Below, piece after piece: positions 19,311-28,288 of a DNA stretch of 64,000 nt. The stretch lies in the NCBI RefSeq assembly GCF_000166775.1, contig NC_014720.1, forward strand, positions 1,606,501 through 1,670,500. The letters are read 5' to 3'. The translations under genes and the position numbers were made by a program. Every line of letters begins with the position of its first letter. Position 1 is the stretch's first letter. The notes under the pieces were generated by a model, which saw only the letters and a list, made by a program, of their open reading frames with translations, was not told where the DNA came from and ran no database searches. This stretch comes from Caldicellulosiruptor kronotskyensis 2002. GTDB lineage: Bacteria; Bacillota; Thermoanaerobacteria; Caldicellulosiruptorales; Caldicellulosiruptoraceae.

Positions 19311-19913
19311 CTATGCATTTGAAGAAGTCTCTTCCTTCTTCTCCTCTACCTCTGGCTCTTCTGTAATCTCACTTACATCAATTACTGCAACAACCTCATC
19401 TAAATCTTCTGTTATTTTGATTCCCTCTGGAAGTTTTATGTCTTTAAGCTTTATAGCTGTAGGCTTTTCATAGCTCATCAAGTCAATTACCAAATGCTCC
19501 GGAATATCCTTAGGAAGACCTTCTATTTCAACTGTGTCCATCTGTCTTTGAAGCACAAGTCCTCTTGATTTCAAAATCTCTGCGTTCTCAAATATAATTG
19601 GCACCTCAACATAGATAGGCTTGTTTTCAGAAAGTATTTGAAAATCCACATGAATTATATTCCCTTTTGTATAATGTGTCTGAACCTCTTTTATAAGAGC
19701 AGTTCTCTCTTTTCCATCAATTGAAATCTTTATCTTACCAGCCAAACCTTTTTGATGATATAATTTTTCAAACTCCTTTTTAGAAACATAACCAGGAAGG
19801 CTCTTTATGTCATCACCATATGCAACAGCAGGGATATAACCTTCTTTTCTGAGTTTGTTTAAATTGCTCTTTGTAAATATGTCCCTTCTGTTGTAGACAA
19901 GTACTGGTTCCAT
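19311..19913 (-). CDS. rplY: 50S ribosomal protein L25, CTC/TL5 type
   Basis: Binds 5S rRNA in the large subunit. At 200 aa it is the long CTC (general stress) form: an N-terminal L25 domain (VYNRRDIFTKSNLNKLRKEG, LIKEVQ, VDFQ), the C-terminal TL5-like beta domain and an acidic Glu-rich tail. GGGAGG precedes the ATG. It stands downstream of the DUF624 gene with a 49-nt gap and ends towards the shared terminator with argH. Confidence 0.93.
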   Translation of the reverse strand: MEPVLVYNRRDIFTKSNLNKLRKEGYIPAVAYGDDIKSLPGYVSKKEFEKLYHQKGLAGKIKISIDGKERTALIKEVQTHYTKGNIIHVDFQILSENKPIYVEVPIIFENAEILKSRGLVLQRQMDTVEIEGLPKDIPEHLVIDLMSYEKPTAIKLKDIKLPEGIKITEDLDEVVAVIDVSEITEEPEVEEKKEETSSNA

Positions 19914-19962
19914 AAAGAAGCAACCTCCCTTCGCATATTAAATTTTCGCGCAGTACTATATA

Positions 19963-20901
19963 TTATACACTATCTTTGTTGTTGCTGTCATCATCTTTGT
20001 CGGAAGAAAGTTCAGCATTTTTTTGACTTTCGAGCTGCTCTTCATTTTCCTTTTGAGGATTGAGATATATCCCGAAGATGTAGTTTGTGTAGAAATTCTG
20101 TGCAAGCCCAATTATGCTCACCCATATTAAGGGATAAAGAAAAAGCACAAGTAAAAATCGTGTAGCAAATAAAAGTAGGAAAGGAATTAGCCATACTGTT
20201 ACTAATAACAAAAACATTCCAATAGTATGAGGAAGTTTTAAAATGGTGAATATAAAAGCATTTTTATAAATGTGTCTCACTTTCAGGTTGTATGTTACCA
20301 TCATAGGGTAGATATATATGTGCATCATGAAATAGACAAAAAGTGTGAATACTAAAAAATACTTTATAATTCCTACACTGGGATATTTAAGACTTTGAAT
20401 TGAGTAAAATCGTATAGCCACCGAAAATACCCATAATATTAACAAGTCTACAATAAAACTAATTATTCCTTCTTTGAAATTCTTTTTTGTATGCTCAAAA
20501 AAATCGCTTGTAACCCATGCATGTTCTTCTCTTGCAAAGTTTCTCACAATATACGTAAAACCTGCAGTTGTTGGTCCTATACCAAACACCATAAATCCAC
20601 TTAAAAGTGTCAAGCCAAAAGCTGTCATCAAAAAACCTTGTAGCGACTGAATATCTTTTACATTTCCAGCTCCTTTAGTTGCAGACTGTATAATAGGAGT
20701 TAAATAATTAGCAATAATAAGGTAGAGCAATACTAATACTGGTAATGAAACAAGAAAGTATAATATATTTAACCAGCACAGTTTCCATAATTTCCTTGCA
20801 AGCACTTCAAAAAACACTATAAACTTTGATTTTGGAGGCTGGTTTTCCGGCACACCCGGACCAGGCTTTGTATAGTCAAAAAATCCAAAAAATCCTGCCA
20901 C
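19963..20901 (-). CDS. DUF624 (YesL-like) membrane protein
   Basis: A 312-aa integral membrane protein with about six hydrophobic helices. It shows DUF624 traits: an early FFDYTKPGPGV segment, a WLNILYFLVSLPVLVLLYL helix, GIGPTTAGFTYIVRNFARE and a following SDFFEHTKKNFKEG. YesL relatives are often near sugar-utilisation genes, but here it is next to carD and rplY. The tail is acidic and polar. GTG start with AAGGGGGA upstream. Function unknown; a transport accessory role is only a guess. Confidence 0.75.
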   Translation of the reverse strand: MAGFFGFFDYTKPGPGVPENQPPKSKFIVFFEVLARKLWKLCWLNILYFLVSLPVLVLLYLIIANYLTPIIQSATKGAGNVKDIQSLQGFLMTAFGLTLLSGFMVFGIGPTTAGFTYIVRNFAREEHAWVTSDFFEHTKKNFKEGIISFIVDLLILWVFSVAIRFYSIQSLKYPSVGIIKYFLVFTLFVYFMMHIYIYPMMVTYNLKVRHIYKNAFIFTILKLPHTIGMFLLLVTVWLIPFLLLFATRFLLVLFLYPLIWVSIIGLAQNFYTNYIFGIYLNPQKENEEQLESQKNAELSSDKDDDSNNKDSV

Positions 20902-20915
20902 TAAAAACTTCCCCC

Positions 20916-21422
20916 TTACTCTGCCGTCTCAAGCTCAAATAAAATGTTATCAACCATCCTCTCGACTTCTTCAATGGCAAGACCTTTCGCAAGCCCAAGC
21001 TCACTTACTAAAATCTGTTTTGCTGTGTTGAACATCATCTTTTCATTTGTCGAAAGTCCTTTTACCTTTTCTCTCATTGCAAGCATCTTTAAAACTTCTA
21101 CTACACAGTAAATATTCCCGCTCTTTAGCTTTTGCTGATTTTCTCTTATTCGCTTGTTATAATTTCCGCAGCCATTTATGTCAACCTTAAAACTGTTATC
21201 TTTCAAAAGCTCAAATACTCTGTTTGCTTCCTCTTCAGATATCACGTTACGAATACCAATCTCTGACGCGCTTTTGACAGGAACTAGTACCTTCATTCCA
21301 TTGTACAATATCTTTACCACATAATACTTCTGAACACTATCGAAAACCTTCTCCTCAACTATCTCAACTATCCTGCCTGCTCCATGCAAAGGGTGTATTA
21401 TAGTATCTCCCACCTTATACAT
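20916..21422 (-). CDS. CarD/CdnL family transcription regulator
   Basis: CarD-type proteins bind the RNA polymerase beta subunit and stabilise or tune open complexes. The 168-aa protein has the N-terminal Tudor-like RNAP-interaction domain (YKVGDTIIHPLHGAGRIVEIVEE begins it) and a helical C-terminal domain with the family's RENQQKLKSGN-like segment. ATG 21422 has GGGGTGG upstream. It is followed by the DUF624 gene after 14 nt. No stand-alone DNA-binding motif is visible. Confidence 0.9.
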   Translation of the reverse strand: MYKVGDTIIHPLHGAGRIVEIVEEKVFDSVQKYYVVKILYNGMKVLVPVKSASEIGIRNVISEEEANRVFELLKDNSFKVDINGCGNYNKRIRENQQKLKSGNIYCVVEVLKMLAMREKVKGLSTNEKMMFNTAKQILVSELGLAKGLAIEEVERMVDNILFELETAE

Positions 21423-21504
21423 TCATTGCCACCCCATGCTATCTTACAATAACTTTACATAAATAAAGTATATCCAATTTAAAAGTTTTTGTCAAAAATT
21501 CTTA

Positions 21505-22842
21505 CTATCTGTCTTGACTATAAACATCGCTATTTACATCAGTGGGTGTAGAAACTGAAGAACCTTTTTGGACAGAAGATAACTGTTCTTGTTTTTCGTA
21601 CAATCCCTGCTGTCTATTTTCGGGTGGCAAGGTTTGCTTACTTTCCAGTTCTTGTGAAGATTGCTGAACTGTTGTATTATTATCAACAGTTGAAAAAGTT
21701 TCTGAATTTTGTACAGGCAAGGAAGTATCAATTGAACTACTTTGCTGAGTTTGTTCTTCTGTTTTTTTCTGGTTTTCTTGGTTGGTAGTCTGTAAATTTT
21801 GATTTATAGTTTTCTTGGAAGAATTAGTATTTTTATGTTTTACAATACGTGGTACATATTTAAATCTTTCAGGAAGCTGAAGGTCTATTTCAATGTCATA
21901 GCCAAGTAGGTCCTTTACAAGCTTTTTTATCCCTTCATAATCTGGTTTCCAGTAGCTCACTCCCGCATAGTTAAAATAAGTGCCAGGAATACTCTCAAAT
22001 ACCATGTCTTCTTTATTTATGCTCTGGGCAAAATAAGCAAGCGATGTTATCTGTTGAAGAGAAAGATTAGTAAAAAAGTGTTTTCTTATCTTCCAATATA
22101 TTTCTGGCAATTTTATTATCTTATTACTCTCTTTCAGCTGTTGGAAAACCGAAAGAATTAATTCTTTGTCTCTTTTTATTCTGTCAATGTCACCACCTGG
22201 AGTTTTTCTCCAAAGAGCATAATAAAGAGTTTCTATGCCATTCAGTTTTTGATACCCCGGTTTTAAATTAATGTCCACCCACTTTGTCTTTACCCTCACT
22301 GGCACCTCAACATTGACATAAACACCTCCCAATATGTTTACAACTTTTCTTATAGCATCAAGGTCAAATCCGACATAATAATCTACCGGCATCCCACCCA
22401 AGAGCTTACTCACAGTTTCCATTGTATATATAAAACCTTCTTTTTTTTCTCCTCCTCCATAACCAAATGCACTATTAATCTTATCCCATTTTTCAACTTT
22501 GTATATTTGTGTAAGTGTATCTCTTGGAATAGAAATTCCTTTAACTTTTTTATCTTTGAAATTAATGTTTATAAACAGAATTGTGTCTGTTCTGTGCATA
22601 TCGTACACTGTCCTGTTGCTTGCCTTGTCAAGTCCAACAATCAAAATATTTACACTATTGTAGTCAAAAGGATATTTTAAAGAAGAGTTTTTTGACACCT
22701 GTGATTTTTTCGTGAAAACCCTCTCAATATGTTTTGCATCAATAACAAAAACTTTGTAAATATACCCACCCACAGCTATGCATATAATCAAAATCGAAGC
22801 TATAATTGAAATCATAATCTTTTTTTTCCTTGCTTTTTCCAT
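21505..22842 (-). CDS. LCP family cell wall polymer ligase with low-complexity tail
   Basis: 445 aa, with an N-terminal TM helix (about residues 9-30) and an LCP domain showing NILIVGLD, RTDTILFI, IPRDT and DIDRIKRDKELI. The last ~110 residues are Gln/Ser/Thr/Asn-rich with no recognisable fold, probably a flexible extracellular tail. It is the second LCP gene in the window and lies 31 nt after the glycosyltransferase, at the 3' end of the polysaccharide cluster. This suggests it attaches that polymer to peptidoglycan (inference). Confidence 0.88.
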   Translation of the reverse strand: MEKARKKKIMISIIASILIICIAVGGYIYKVFVIDAKHIERVFTKKSQVSKNSSLKYPFDYNSVNILIVGLDKASNRTVYDMHRTDTILFININFKDKKVKGISIPRDTLTQIYKVEKWDKINSAFGYGGGEKKEGFIYTMETVSKLLGGMPVDYYVGFDLDAIRKVVNILGGVYVNVEVPVRVKTKWVDINLKPGYQKLNGIETLYYALWRKTPGGDIDRIKRDKELILSVFQQLKESNKIIKLPEIYWKIRKHFFTNLSLQQITSLAYFAQSINKEDMVFESIPGTYFNYAGVSYWKPDYEGIKKLVKDLLGYDIEIDLQLPERFKYVPRIVKHKNTNSSKKTINQNLQTTNQENQKKTEEQTQQSSSIDTSLPVQNSETFSTVDNNTTVQQSSQELESKQTLPPENRQQGLYEKQEQLSSVQKGSSVSTPTDVNSDVYSQDR

Positions 22843-22873
22843 ACCAATCTTGTTTCCCCTTTCCCCGCACTTT

Positions 22874-23980
22874 TCAATACCCTATAATTCTTTCATAAAA
22901 TTGAAAAAGCTTTTCCTCTTCCTTTGCCCAGTTGTACTTTTCTATAAACGCCTTGTAACCATTTAATCCTTTCTTTATTATTTGGTCTCTGTTGTTGTAA
23001 AAAAATAATATAGCATTTTTGACATCCTGAATATCTGTAGGGTCAACTAAAACACCACAGTCAGCTTCTTCTATTATTTTCCTCCAAAGTTCAAAGTTCG
23101 AAGCAACCACAGCTACCTTTGCAGCCATGTACTCAAAAAGCTTCAAAGGAAGTGAAGTTTTATACCGCGAAAGAGGCAAAAGAGTTACAAACCCAACATG
23201 AGAACCTTTTAGAATTCCTTGAATATCTTTTTTAGGCACTCTTCCCCATATCCTTATTCTTTCATCTTCGTATTTCTTTATCTCTTCAAAGTACTTTTGA
23301 TTTTCAGCAGGACCAACAATGTCTAAGCTTATGTCAAGTTCGTGCAAACTTTTCACTGCCAAAATCAAATTTGTTATCCCTCTGCTCTGCGAAACGCTTC
23401 CTATATATACAAGGTTTAAGGTTCCATCAACAGCAACATCTTTTTCGCTCAAAAATGAATCATAAATGGGGTAATTTTTGATAACCTCCTTGTTCTTGCA
23501 ATTAAATTTTAAATATATGTCTTCTGTAACAGTCACAACACCGTCCAAAAGTCTGCTTATAGTCTTTTCTAATAGATTAAAAAAAATCGAGAATATTGTA
23601 GAAAATGGCTCTGGAAAATATCTTCTGTCCTTGAAAGCTAAAGGATAGTCTTCATGTACGTCATATATTACTTTTTTCCTCAAAAAAAACTTAAAATATA
23701 AAGACAAAACCAAAAGATCAGGATCATGAAAATGAATAATATCAGGTTTAAATTTATTAATTATCTTTATGATTTTTAAATAATTTTTATATCTTTTTGA
23801 ACGGGGCAATTTTGGAAGTCCAAAAATCTTTATTTTGTCAACTTCAAAAAATTCCTTGTCCGCAACAGCACATAGAGCTGTTTCGTACTTTTTCGAAAGA
23901 CTCTTTGTTATTTTGTTAAACACTCTTTCATCATCCCATGGATGAGCAGATGACAAAACCAGCACCTTTTTCAAGCTCAA
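22874..23980 (-). CDS. Glycosyltransferase, GT4-like
   Basis: About 368 aa with a GT-B layout. The N-terminal domain begins KKVLVLSSAHPWDDERVFNK, a start typical of capsule GT4 enzymes. The C-terminal domain has LVYIGSVSQSRGI, DIVGPAEN and a KLFEYMAAKVAVVAS donor-binding region. Start is placed at TTG 23980, which overlaps the upstream stop as TTGA and follows AAAGGAGA; an open extension to 24043 lies inside the neighbouring gene and is unlikely. It is the only recognisable glycosyltransferase in the cluster. Confidence 0.85.
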   Translation of the reverse strand: MSLKKVLVLSSAHPWDDERVFNKITKSLSKKYETALCAVADKEFFEVDKIKIFGLPKLPRSKRYKNYLKIIKIINKFKPDIIHFHDPDLLVLSLYFKFFLRKKVIYDVHEDYPLAFKDRRYFPEPFSTIFSIFFNLLEKTISRLLDGVVTVTEDIYLKFNCKNKEVIKNYPIYDSFLSEKDVAVDGTLNLVYIGSVSQSRGITNLILAVKSLHELDISLDIVGPAENQKYFEEIKKYEDERIRIWGRVPKKDIQGILKGSHVGFVTLLPLSRYKTSLPLKLFEYMAAKVAVVASNFELWRKIIEEADCGVLVDPTDIQDVKNAILFFYNNRDQIIKKGLNGYKAFIEKYNWAKEEEKLFQFYERIIGY

Positions 23981-25260
23981 GACTCTCCTTTTTCTTCTTT
24001 TGACTTTGCTAAAACAAACAGCGAAAGTGCAAATATAAACCACATTACCCTCATCTCTATCATCTTCGATGAACTTACACTTGATATAAAAAATGCAGAA
24101 ATAGAGCTCATTAAAGAGACTGCAGTCATACTTAAAGCACTATTTTTTTTTCTCATTTTGAAAAAATTATAAAGTAGATAAAATATCCAAACAAGATACA
24201 AGATAAATATTACTGCACCGTAACATACAAGAACATCCAAAAACCAATTATGAAGTTCAATATTTACAGTATACTGTTTCACCTTTTCCATCAAAACCCT
24301 ACTATTGCCAGAACCAACACCAAAAAAGAGGTAGTCGTATAAAAACGAAAGACCATACACAATCAAAAGCTCACGCCGTACATTAGAGGAAAGAGAAGTC
24401 TGCGAAAAATCAGCAAGCGAAGAAATCTGAATTTTTATCATTTCAACTGCCTTATTAAACGCTCCAAAATCCAGTCTAAAACCTATTATAAGCATTAAAA
24501 AAATTAAAAGTATAGCTCCATATTGTAGAAGACTCTTTTTCAGGTCTTTATCTGTTAAAAGAAAATAAATAATCAAAGTTATCAAAAATCCTATGTAATT
24601 TGCCCTACTTGTTGTAAGAATTAAAAGAGGAATAGCCAAAACTGTGCCTAAAAAGGCTGCCCATTTTCTGAAAAAATTATTATTCTTCTTGTTTACTGCA
24701 ATGGCTAAAATAAATGGCAAATATAAAACCAAATATGTTGCAAAATCGTTTGGATTTGTAAAAAAGGTTGAGGGTGTTCTATGAAGATTATATAAAGGTA
24801 CCTTAGATGTCCACAAATGTTTGTCAGTAATTACTTCGAAATAGCCTACAGCAAGATGGATGATAAACGAGATCAATATTATGCTTTCAAAAACATCCCA
24901 TCTAAGATATTTTGAGTAATACATAAATATCAGTATCACAAATATATTGATGGTTAAAAAAACCTGGTCCCTCACTGCACTTTTTATATCCTGAGCCCAT
25001 AAAAAACTTAAAAGTGAGTAGGCACACCACCCTATTAGAAAAAAAGTCGAAAAGTTAAGAAAACTCTTCAGCTCAATTCCATTTAATATTATGTCGATAA
25101 AAATGAGAAAAAACAATAATGCCAAAAACACTCTATATGCAAACAGGTAACTTAGTTTAGGATACGCAAGAGTACTCCCGAAAAAACCACTCAAAAAGGT
25201 CAAGTACAAAATAGCTGGAATAACCTGCTGTTTCAATCTAATTCTAAATGTATTTTCCAT
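23977..25260 (-). CDS. O-antigen ligase/polymerase-like membrane protein (second copy)
   Basis: 427 aa with about 11-12 predicted TM helices and a large external loop. It has Wzy_C/WaaL-type features, including TPSTFFTNPNDFATYLVLYLP, TTSRANYIGFLITLI and FFGVGSGNSRVLMEK followed by LHNWFLDVLVCYG. This fold covers both polysaccharide polymerases and O-antigen ligases, and sequence alone does not decide. It overlaps its upstream paralogue by 17 nt and the GT4 gene by 4 nt. Confidence 0.82.
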   Translation of the reverse strand: MENTFRIRLKQQVIPAILYLTFLSGFFGSTLAYPKLSYLFAYRVFLALLFFLIFIDIILNGIELKSFLNFSTFFLIGWCAYSLLSFLWAQDIKSAVRDQVFLTINIFVILIFMYYSKYLRWDVFESIILISFIIHLAVGYFEVITDKHLWTSKVPLYNLHRTPSTFFTNPNDFATYLVLYLPFILAIAVNKKNNNFFRKWAAFLGTVLAIPLLILTTSRANYIGFLITLIIYFLLTDKDLKKSLLQYGAILLIFLMLIIGFRLDFGAFNKAVEMIKIQISSLADFSQTSLSSNVRRELLIVYGLSFLYDYLFFGVGSGNSRVLMEKVKQYTVNIELHNWFLDVLVCYGAVIFILYLVWIFYLLYNFFKMRKKNSALSMTAVSLMSSISAFFISSVSSSKMIEMRVMWFIFALSLFVLAKSKEEKGES

Positions 25261-26434
25261 CTATAGCTCTCCACCTTTTTAATCTGTAAATAGGCAAGAA
25301 AAGATAAAATGTATATAGCATGTTAATTAATAGCATTCTACTATTTGTAATTTCAGCCATATCAAACATTTGAAAAATGGTAATAAGAATAAATCCAATA
25401 AGAATATTTCTATCATATTCTTCTTTGTGTTTAAAAAAATTATATGCAGAAAGAAAAACTGAAAAATAAACTATAAAAACTAAAATCATATATCCTATTA
25501 TACCATATTCAATAAGGACATTTAAAAATAAATTATGTGCCGAGTGAAGGGCAACTATACCAGGCGCTTTTAACTTTCTAAAAAATAGCTCAAATTGACC
25601 TGCGCCAATTCCTTCAAACAGGCTTCTATGTGAAAAATATCTCAAAACAAACTCAATCACAAAAACTCTCTGCCCAACAGCCGTTTTAGGATTTGTTACA
25701 TCATTTATGCTTGGAATTCTGTAGAGAATTTTTGGAAGGAAAATAATTAATATACCAGCTACTGCCAAGAAAACCTTTAAGATATTTTTCTTAATAAGGT
25801 AAATATTTATAAGAAAAAACTCAAATATATATACTACAAACCCTGTCCTTGAACCAGAAAGTAAGACTTCTGTAAATATTAAAAGTGATATCAAAAGTTT
25901 TGACTTTTCGTCTTTCAACTTGTTTACCACTAACGGGTAAACCATAACTAAAAAAAACGCAAATGTGTTTGGATTAAAAAAGATTGAAATAGTTCTCTCT
26001 CTCAAACTTTTGAAAGCTATATAGTACAAAAATTCAAAAATACACACAACTGAAGCAATTGCTAATAAAAACAACCATATTTTTTCTATTTTCAAAATAA
26101 AATTTTCGTTACATGAAATGAGAAAGACATAAAACAATGCTGGGAATACAAAAGCATTTATTATACCTATAATAGCCTTGTCCTTGTTTAAACTTACATT
26201 TAGTAACAAGAGAGAAATCAATGCAAGGCTTACATAAAAAAACATAGGAACAAAATTCAAAATATCAAATCTTATTTTTGGTTTATAGATATAAAAGGAT
26301 ATAAAAAATAACGCTAACAAAAATAAATATACAGGAATATATGAATACCTAACAAACTGCACAGTAGTAGCAACACCTGCAGCAACCAAAAATTCATACT
26401 TATTGGTTTTCAAGTAACTGTTCAGCCGGTACAT
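25244..26434 (-). CDS. O-antigen ligase/polymerase-like membrane protein (first copy)
   Basis: 396 aa with about 11 TM helices. It shows FNPNTFAFFLVMVYPL, LSGSRTGFVVYIFEF and FEGIGAGQFELFFRK followed by LHSAHNLFLNVLIEYG, the same motif order as the next gene, so the two are distant paralogues. ATG 26434 is supported by AAGGGAGAT about 6 nt upstream although it overlaps the preceding acyltransferase gene by 35 nt. One copy may be the polymerase and the other a ligase (inference). Confidence 0.82.
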   Translation of the reverse strand: MYRLNSYLKTNKYEFLVAAGVATTVQFVRYSYIPVYLFLLALFFISFYIYKPKIRFDILNFVPMFFYVSLALISLLLLNVSLNKDKAIIGIINAFVFPALFYVFLISCNENFILKIEKIWLFLLAIASVVCIFEFLYYIAFKSLRERTISIFFNPNTFAFFLVMVYPLVVNKLKDEKSKLLISLLIFTEVLLSGSRTGFVVYIFEFFLINIYLIKKNILKVFLAVAGILIIFLPKILYRIPSINDVTNPKTAVGQRVFVIEFVLRYFSHRSLFEGIGAGQFELFFRKLKAPGIVALHSAHNLFLNVLIEYGIIGYMILVFIVYFSVFLSAYNFFKHKEEYDRNILIGFILITIFQMFDMAEITNSRMLLINMLYTFYLFLPIYRLKRWRAIDGKYI

Positions 26435-27140
26435 CTTTTATCTCCCTTGCAGGATTTCCCACAACAATTTTTCTTGGCATGACATCTTTTGTAACAACGC
26501 TGCCAGCACCAACAAATCCTTCTTCTCCAATCACTTTTCCAGGAAGCACGGTGGCATTTGCACCAATTCTGCCACCTCGTTTTACTGTAACACCTTTGAA
26601 ATACTTTACCCTATCCTTCCCTCTTCCCGCAAAATTGTCATTTGAGGTCACAACACACGGTGCAATAAATGCCCAATCCTCAATTGTTGAAAGTGCAGTA
26701 ATATATGCATTTGTTTCTATTTTACAATAACTACCAATAGTTGTCTTATTTTCTATGCTAACACCACGACCTATAATGGTTTGCTCACCAATACTTACAT
26801 TTTCTCTTATTGTCACAAGATCAGCTATAAAGACATTGTCTGAGATTACAGCACCCCTGTAGATTATGCTATTTGCTCCAATCTTGACGTTGTTACCTAT
26901 TTTAGCGGGTGGAAGAACAATTTCTTCTGTGGTCTTGCTCGCAATAGCCTTTTGAGGTGACTTTCCTATAATTGTCCCGTCAGAAATTTCGACATTGTCA
27001 CCTATAATACTTCCTTTTTTTATAATTACATTGTGACCAATTTTGCATCCGTTACCTATCTTAACATCATCTTCTACCACAACAAAATAGCCTATTTCCA
27101 CGTCCTCGGCTATTTTTGCTTTCTCACTTATAAATCTCAT
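26400..27140 (-). CDS. Left-handed beta-helix N-acyltransferase (WbpD-like)
   Basis: A 246-aa protein made largely of hexapeptide repeats ([I/V]G.. and similar), which fold as a left-handed beta helix. The C-terminal part (APCVVTSNDNFAGRG, GRIGANATVLPGKVIGEEGF, VVGNPAREIKDV) resembles the 3-amino-sugar acetyltransferases WbpD/WlbB; the N-terminal repeats make it longer than those. In its context it would acetylate the 3-amino group of a UDP-2-acetamido-3-amino-uronate (inference). It overlaps the oxidoreductase gene by 4 nt. Confidence 0.85.
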   Translation of the reverse strand: MRFISEKAKIAEDVEIGYFVVVEDDVKIGNGCKIGHNVIIKKGSIIGDNVEISDGTIIGKSPQKAIASKTTEEIVLPPAKIGNNVKIGANSIIYRGAVISDNVFIADLVTIRENVSIGEQTIIGRGVSIENKTTIGSYCKIETNAYITALSTIEDWAFIAPCVVTSNDNFAGRGKDRVKYFKGVTVKRGGRIGANATVLPGKVIGEEGFVGAGSVVTKDVMPRKIVVGNPAREIKDVPAEQLLENQ

Positions 27141-28261
27141 CTTACCAACCTCTGCCTTTCATAAGCTTTTTTCATATCCATTGTCGAAAAGTTAGTAAGT
27201 GGCAGTTTTATTGGTCTTTTTTCAATTGCAGATTTATAAATACCCAGGATTATCTCAAGCGACTTTTTACCTTCCTCTCCAGTTACCAGTGGATTTTCTC
27301 CTCTTTTGATGGCTTCAATAACATTCTTGATAAAAGGAGTGTGACCAAACCCGTATACATTGTCTGGATTTTCGGTAAACTTTTCTAAAGCCTCTTTTTC
27401 ATCCTCATCAGGCACACGCCACACAACAATTCTGTTAACCGATGTACCACCAAGCACTGCTGTTCCTGTTTGACCAAATACACTGAGCGTCTCTTCCAAA
27501 TTTGAAGGCCAAACACATGTAGTCCCTTCAACAATACCTCTTGCCCCACTTTTGAATTTCAAGATGGCAAAACCTGTATCCTCTGCTTCAATAGGTCTTA
27601 AAAATGTTTCTATGTCACCATAAATCTCGTCAACCTCAGAACTTATTATCCATTGCAAAAGGTCAATGTTGTGGGTGCATTGGTTCATAAGCGCACCGCC
27701 ATCTTGTTCCCATGTTCCTCTCCAGCTATCTTGCCTGTAATATTCATCATTCCTATTCCATCTAATGCTTGCAACGGCGTACAGTATCTTACCGAACTTG
27801 CCACTGTCAATAGCACTTTTAAGTTTTTGCACACTTTTGTTAAACCTGTTTTGCAAACATACACTAAGTACCTTCTTCTTTTCTCTTGCTTTTTTAATCA
27901 TCAAATCTGCATCTTCTAACGAAAGTGCCATAGGCTTTTCTACAATCACATGCTTGTTAAAATCTAAAGCAACAAGTGTTTGCTCAGCATGGCAGCCACT
28001 GTATGTCGCTATATCAACTATGTCACATTCTTGTTCTTTTAACATCTTTATATAATCTGTATATATGGGTATATCCTTTTTTATTTCAATTCCTTTGGTT
28101 GCAAGTAGTTCATAATACTTTTGTCTTGTCCTCAAAGCTTTTTGGCTATCTAAGTCACAAAAACCCACAACCTCAAGCTGGTCATAGTTGTTAGCATAAG
28201 CCTCAGCATGTTTGAATGATATTCTCCCACACCCAACAAGACAAATTTTTAACTTCTCCAT
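27137..28261 (-). CDS. Gfo/Idh/MocA oxidoreductase (WbpB-like candidate)
   Basis: About 374 aa with an N-terminal Rossmann fold (KICLVGCGRISFKHAEAY) and the family's catalytic EKP motif (HVIVEKPMALS), then a C-terminal alpha/beta domain. In the wbp pathway the equivalent enzyme oxidises C3 of UDP-GlcNAc-uronate so that the aminotransferase can act. The order here (aminotransferase, UDP-sugar dehydrogenase, this gene, acetyltransferase) supports that role, but the family is broad. Start ATG 28261 has GGAGG 8 nt upstream; an ATG at 28276 overlaps that SD. Confidence 0.83.
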   Translation of the reverse strand: MEKLKICLVGCGRISFKHAEAYANNYDQLEVVGFCDLDSQKALRTRQKYYELLATKGIEIKKDIPIYTDYIKMLKEQECDIVDIATYSGCHAEQTLVALDFNKHVIVEKPMALSLEDADLMIKKAREKKKVLSVCLQNRFNKSVQKLKSAIDSGKFGKILYAVASIRWNRNDEYYRQDSWRGTWEQDGGALMNQCTHNIDLLQWIISSEVDEIYGDIETFLRPIEAEDTGFAILKFKSGARGIVEGTTCVWPSNLEETLSVFGQTGTAVLGGTSVNRIVVWRVPDEDEKEALEKFTENPDNVYGFGHTPFIKNVIEAIKRGENPLVTGEEGKKSLEIILGIYKSAIEKRPIKLPLTNFSTMDMKKAYERQRLVR

Positions 28262-28288
28262 CAACAAATCCTCCATTACGTTGAATTT

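Noticed and set aside
22874..24043. Longer start for the GT4 gene at 24043
   Set aside because: The extra residues lie inside the ligase gene and do not look like a GT start; TTG 23980 has SD and a 4-nt overlap.
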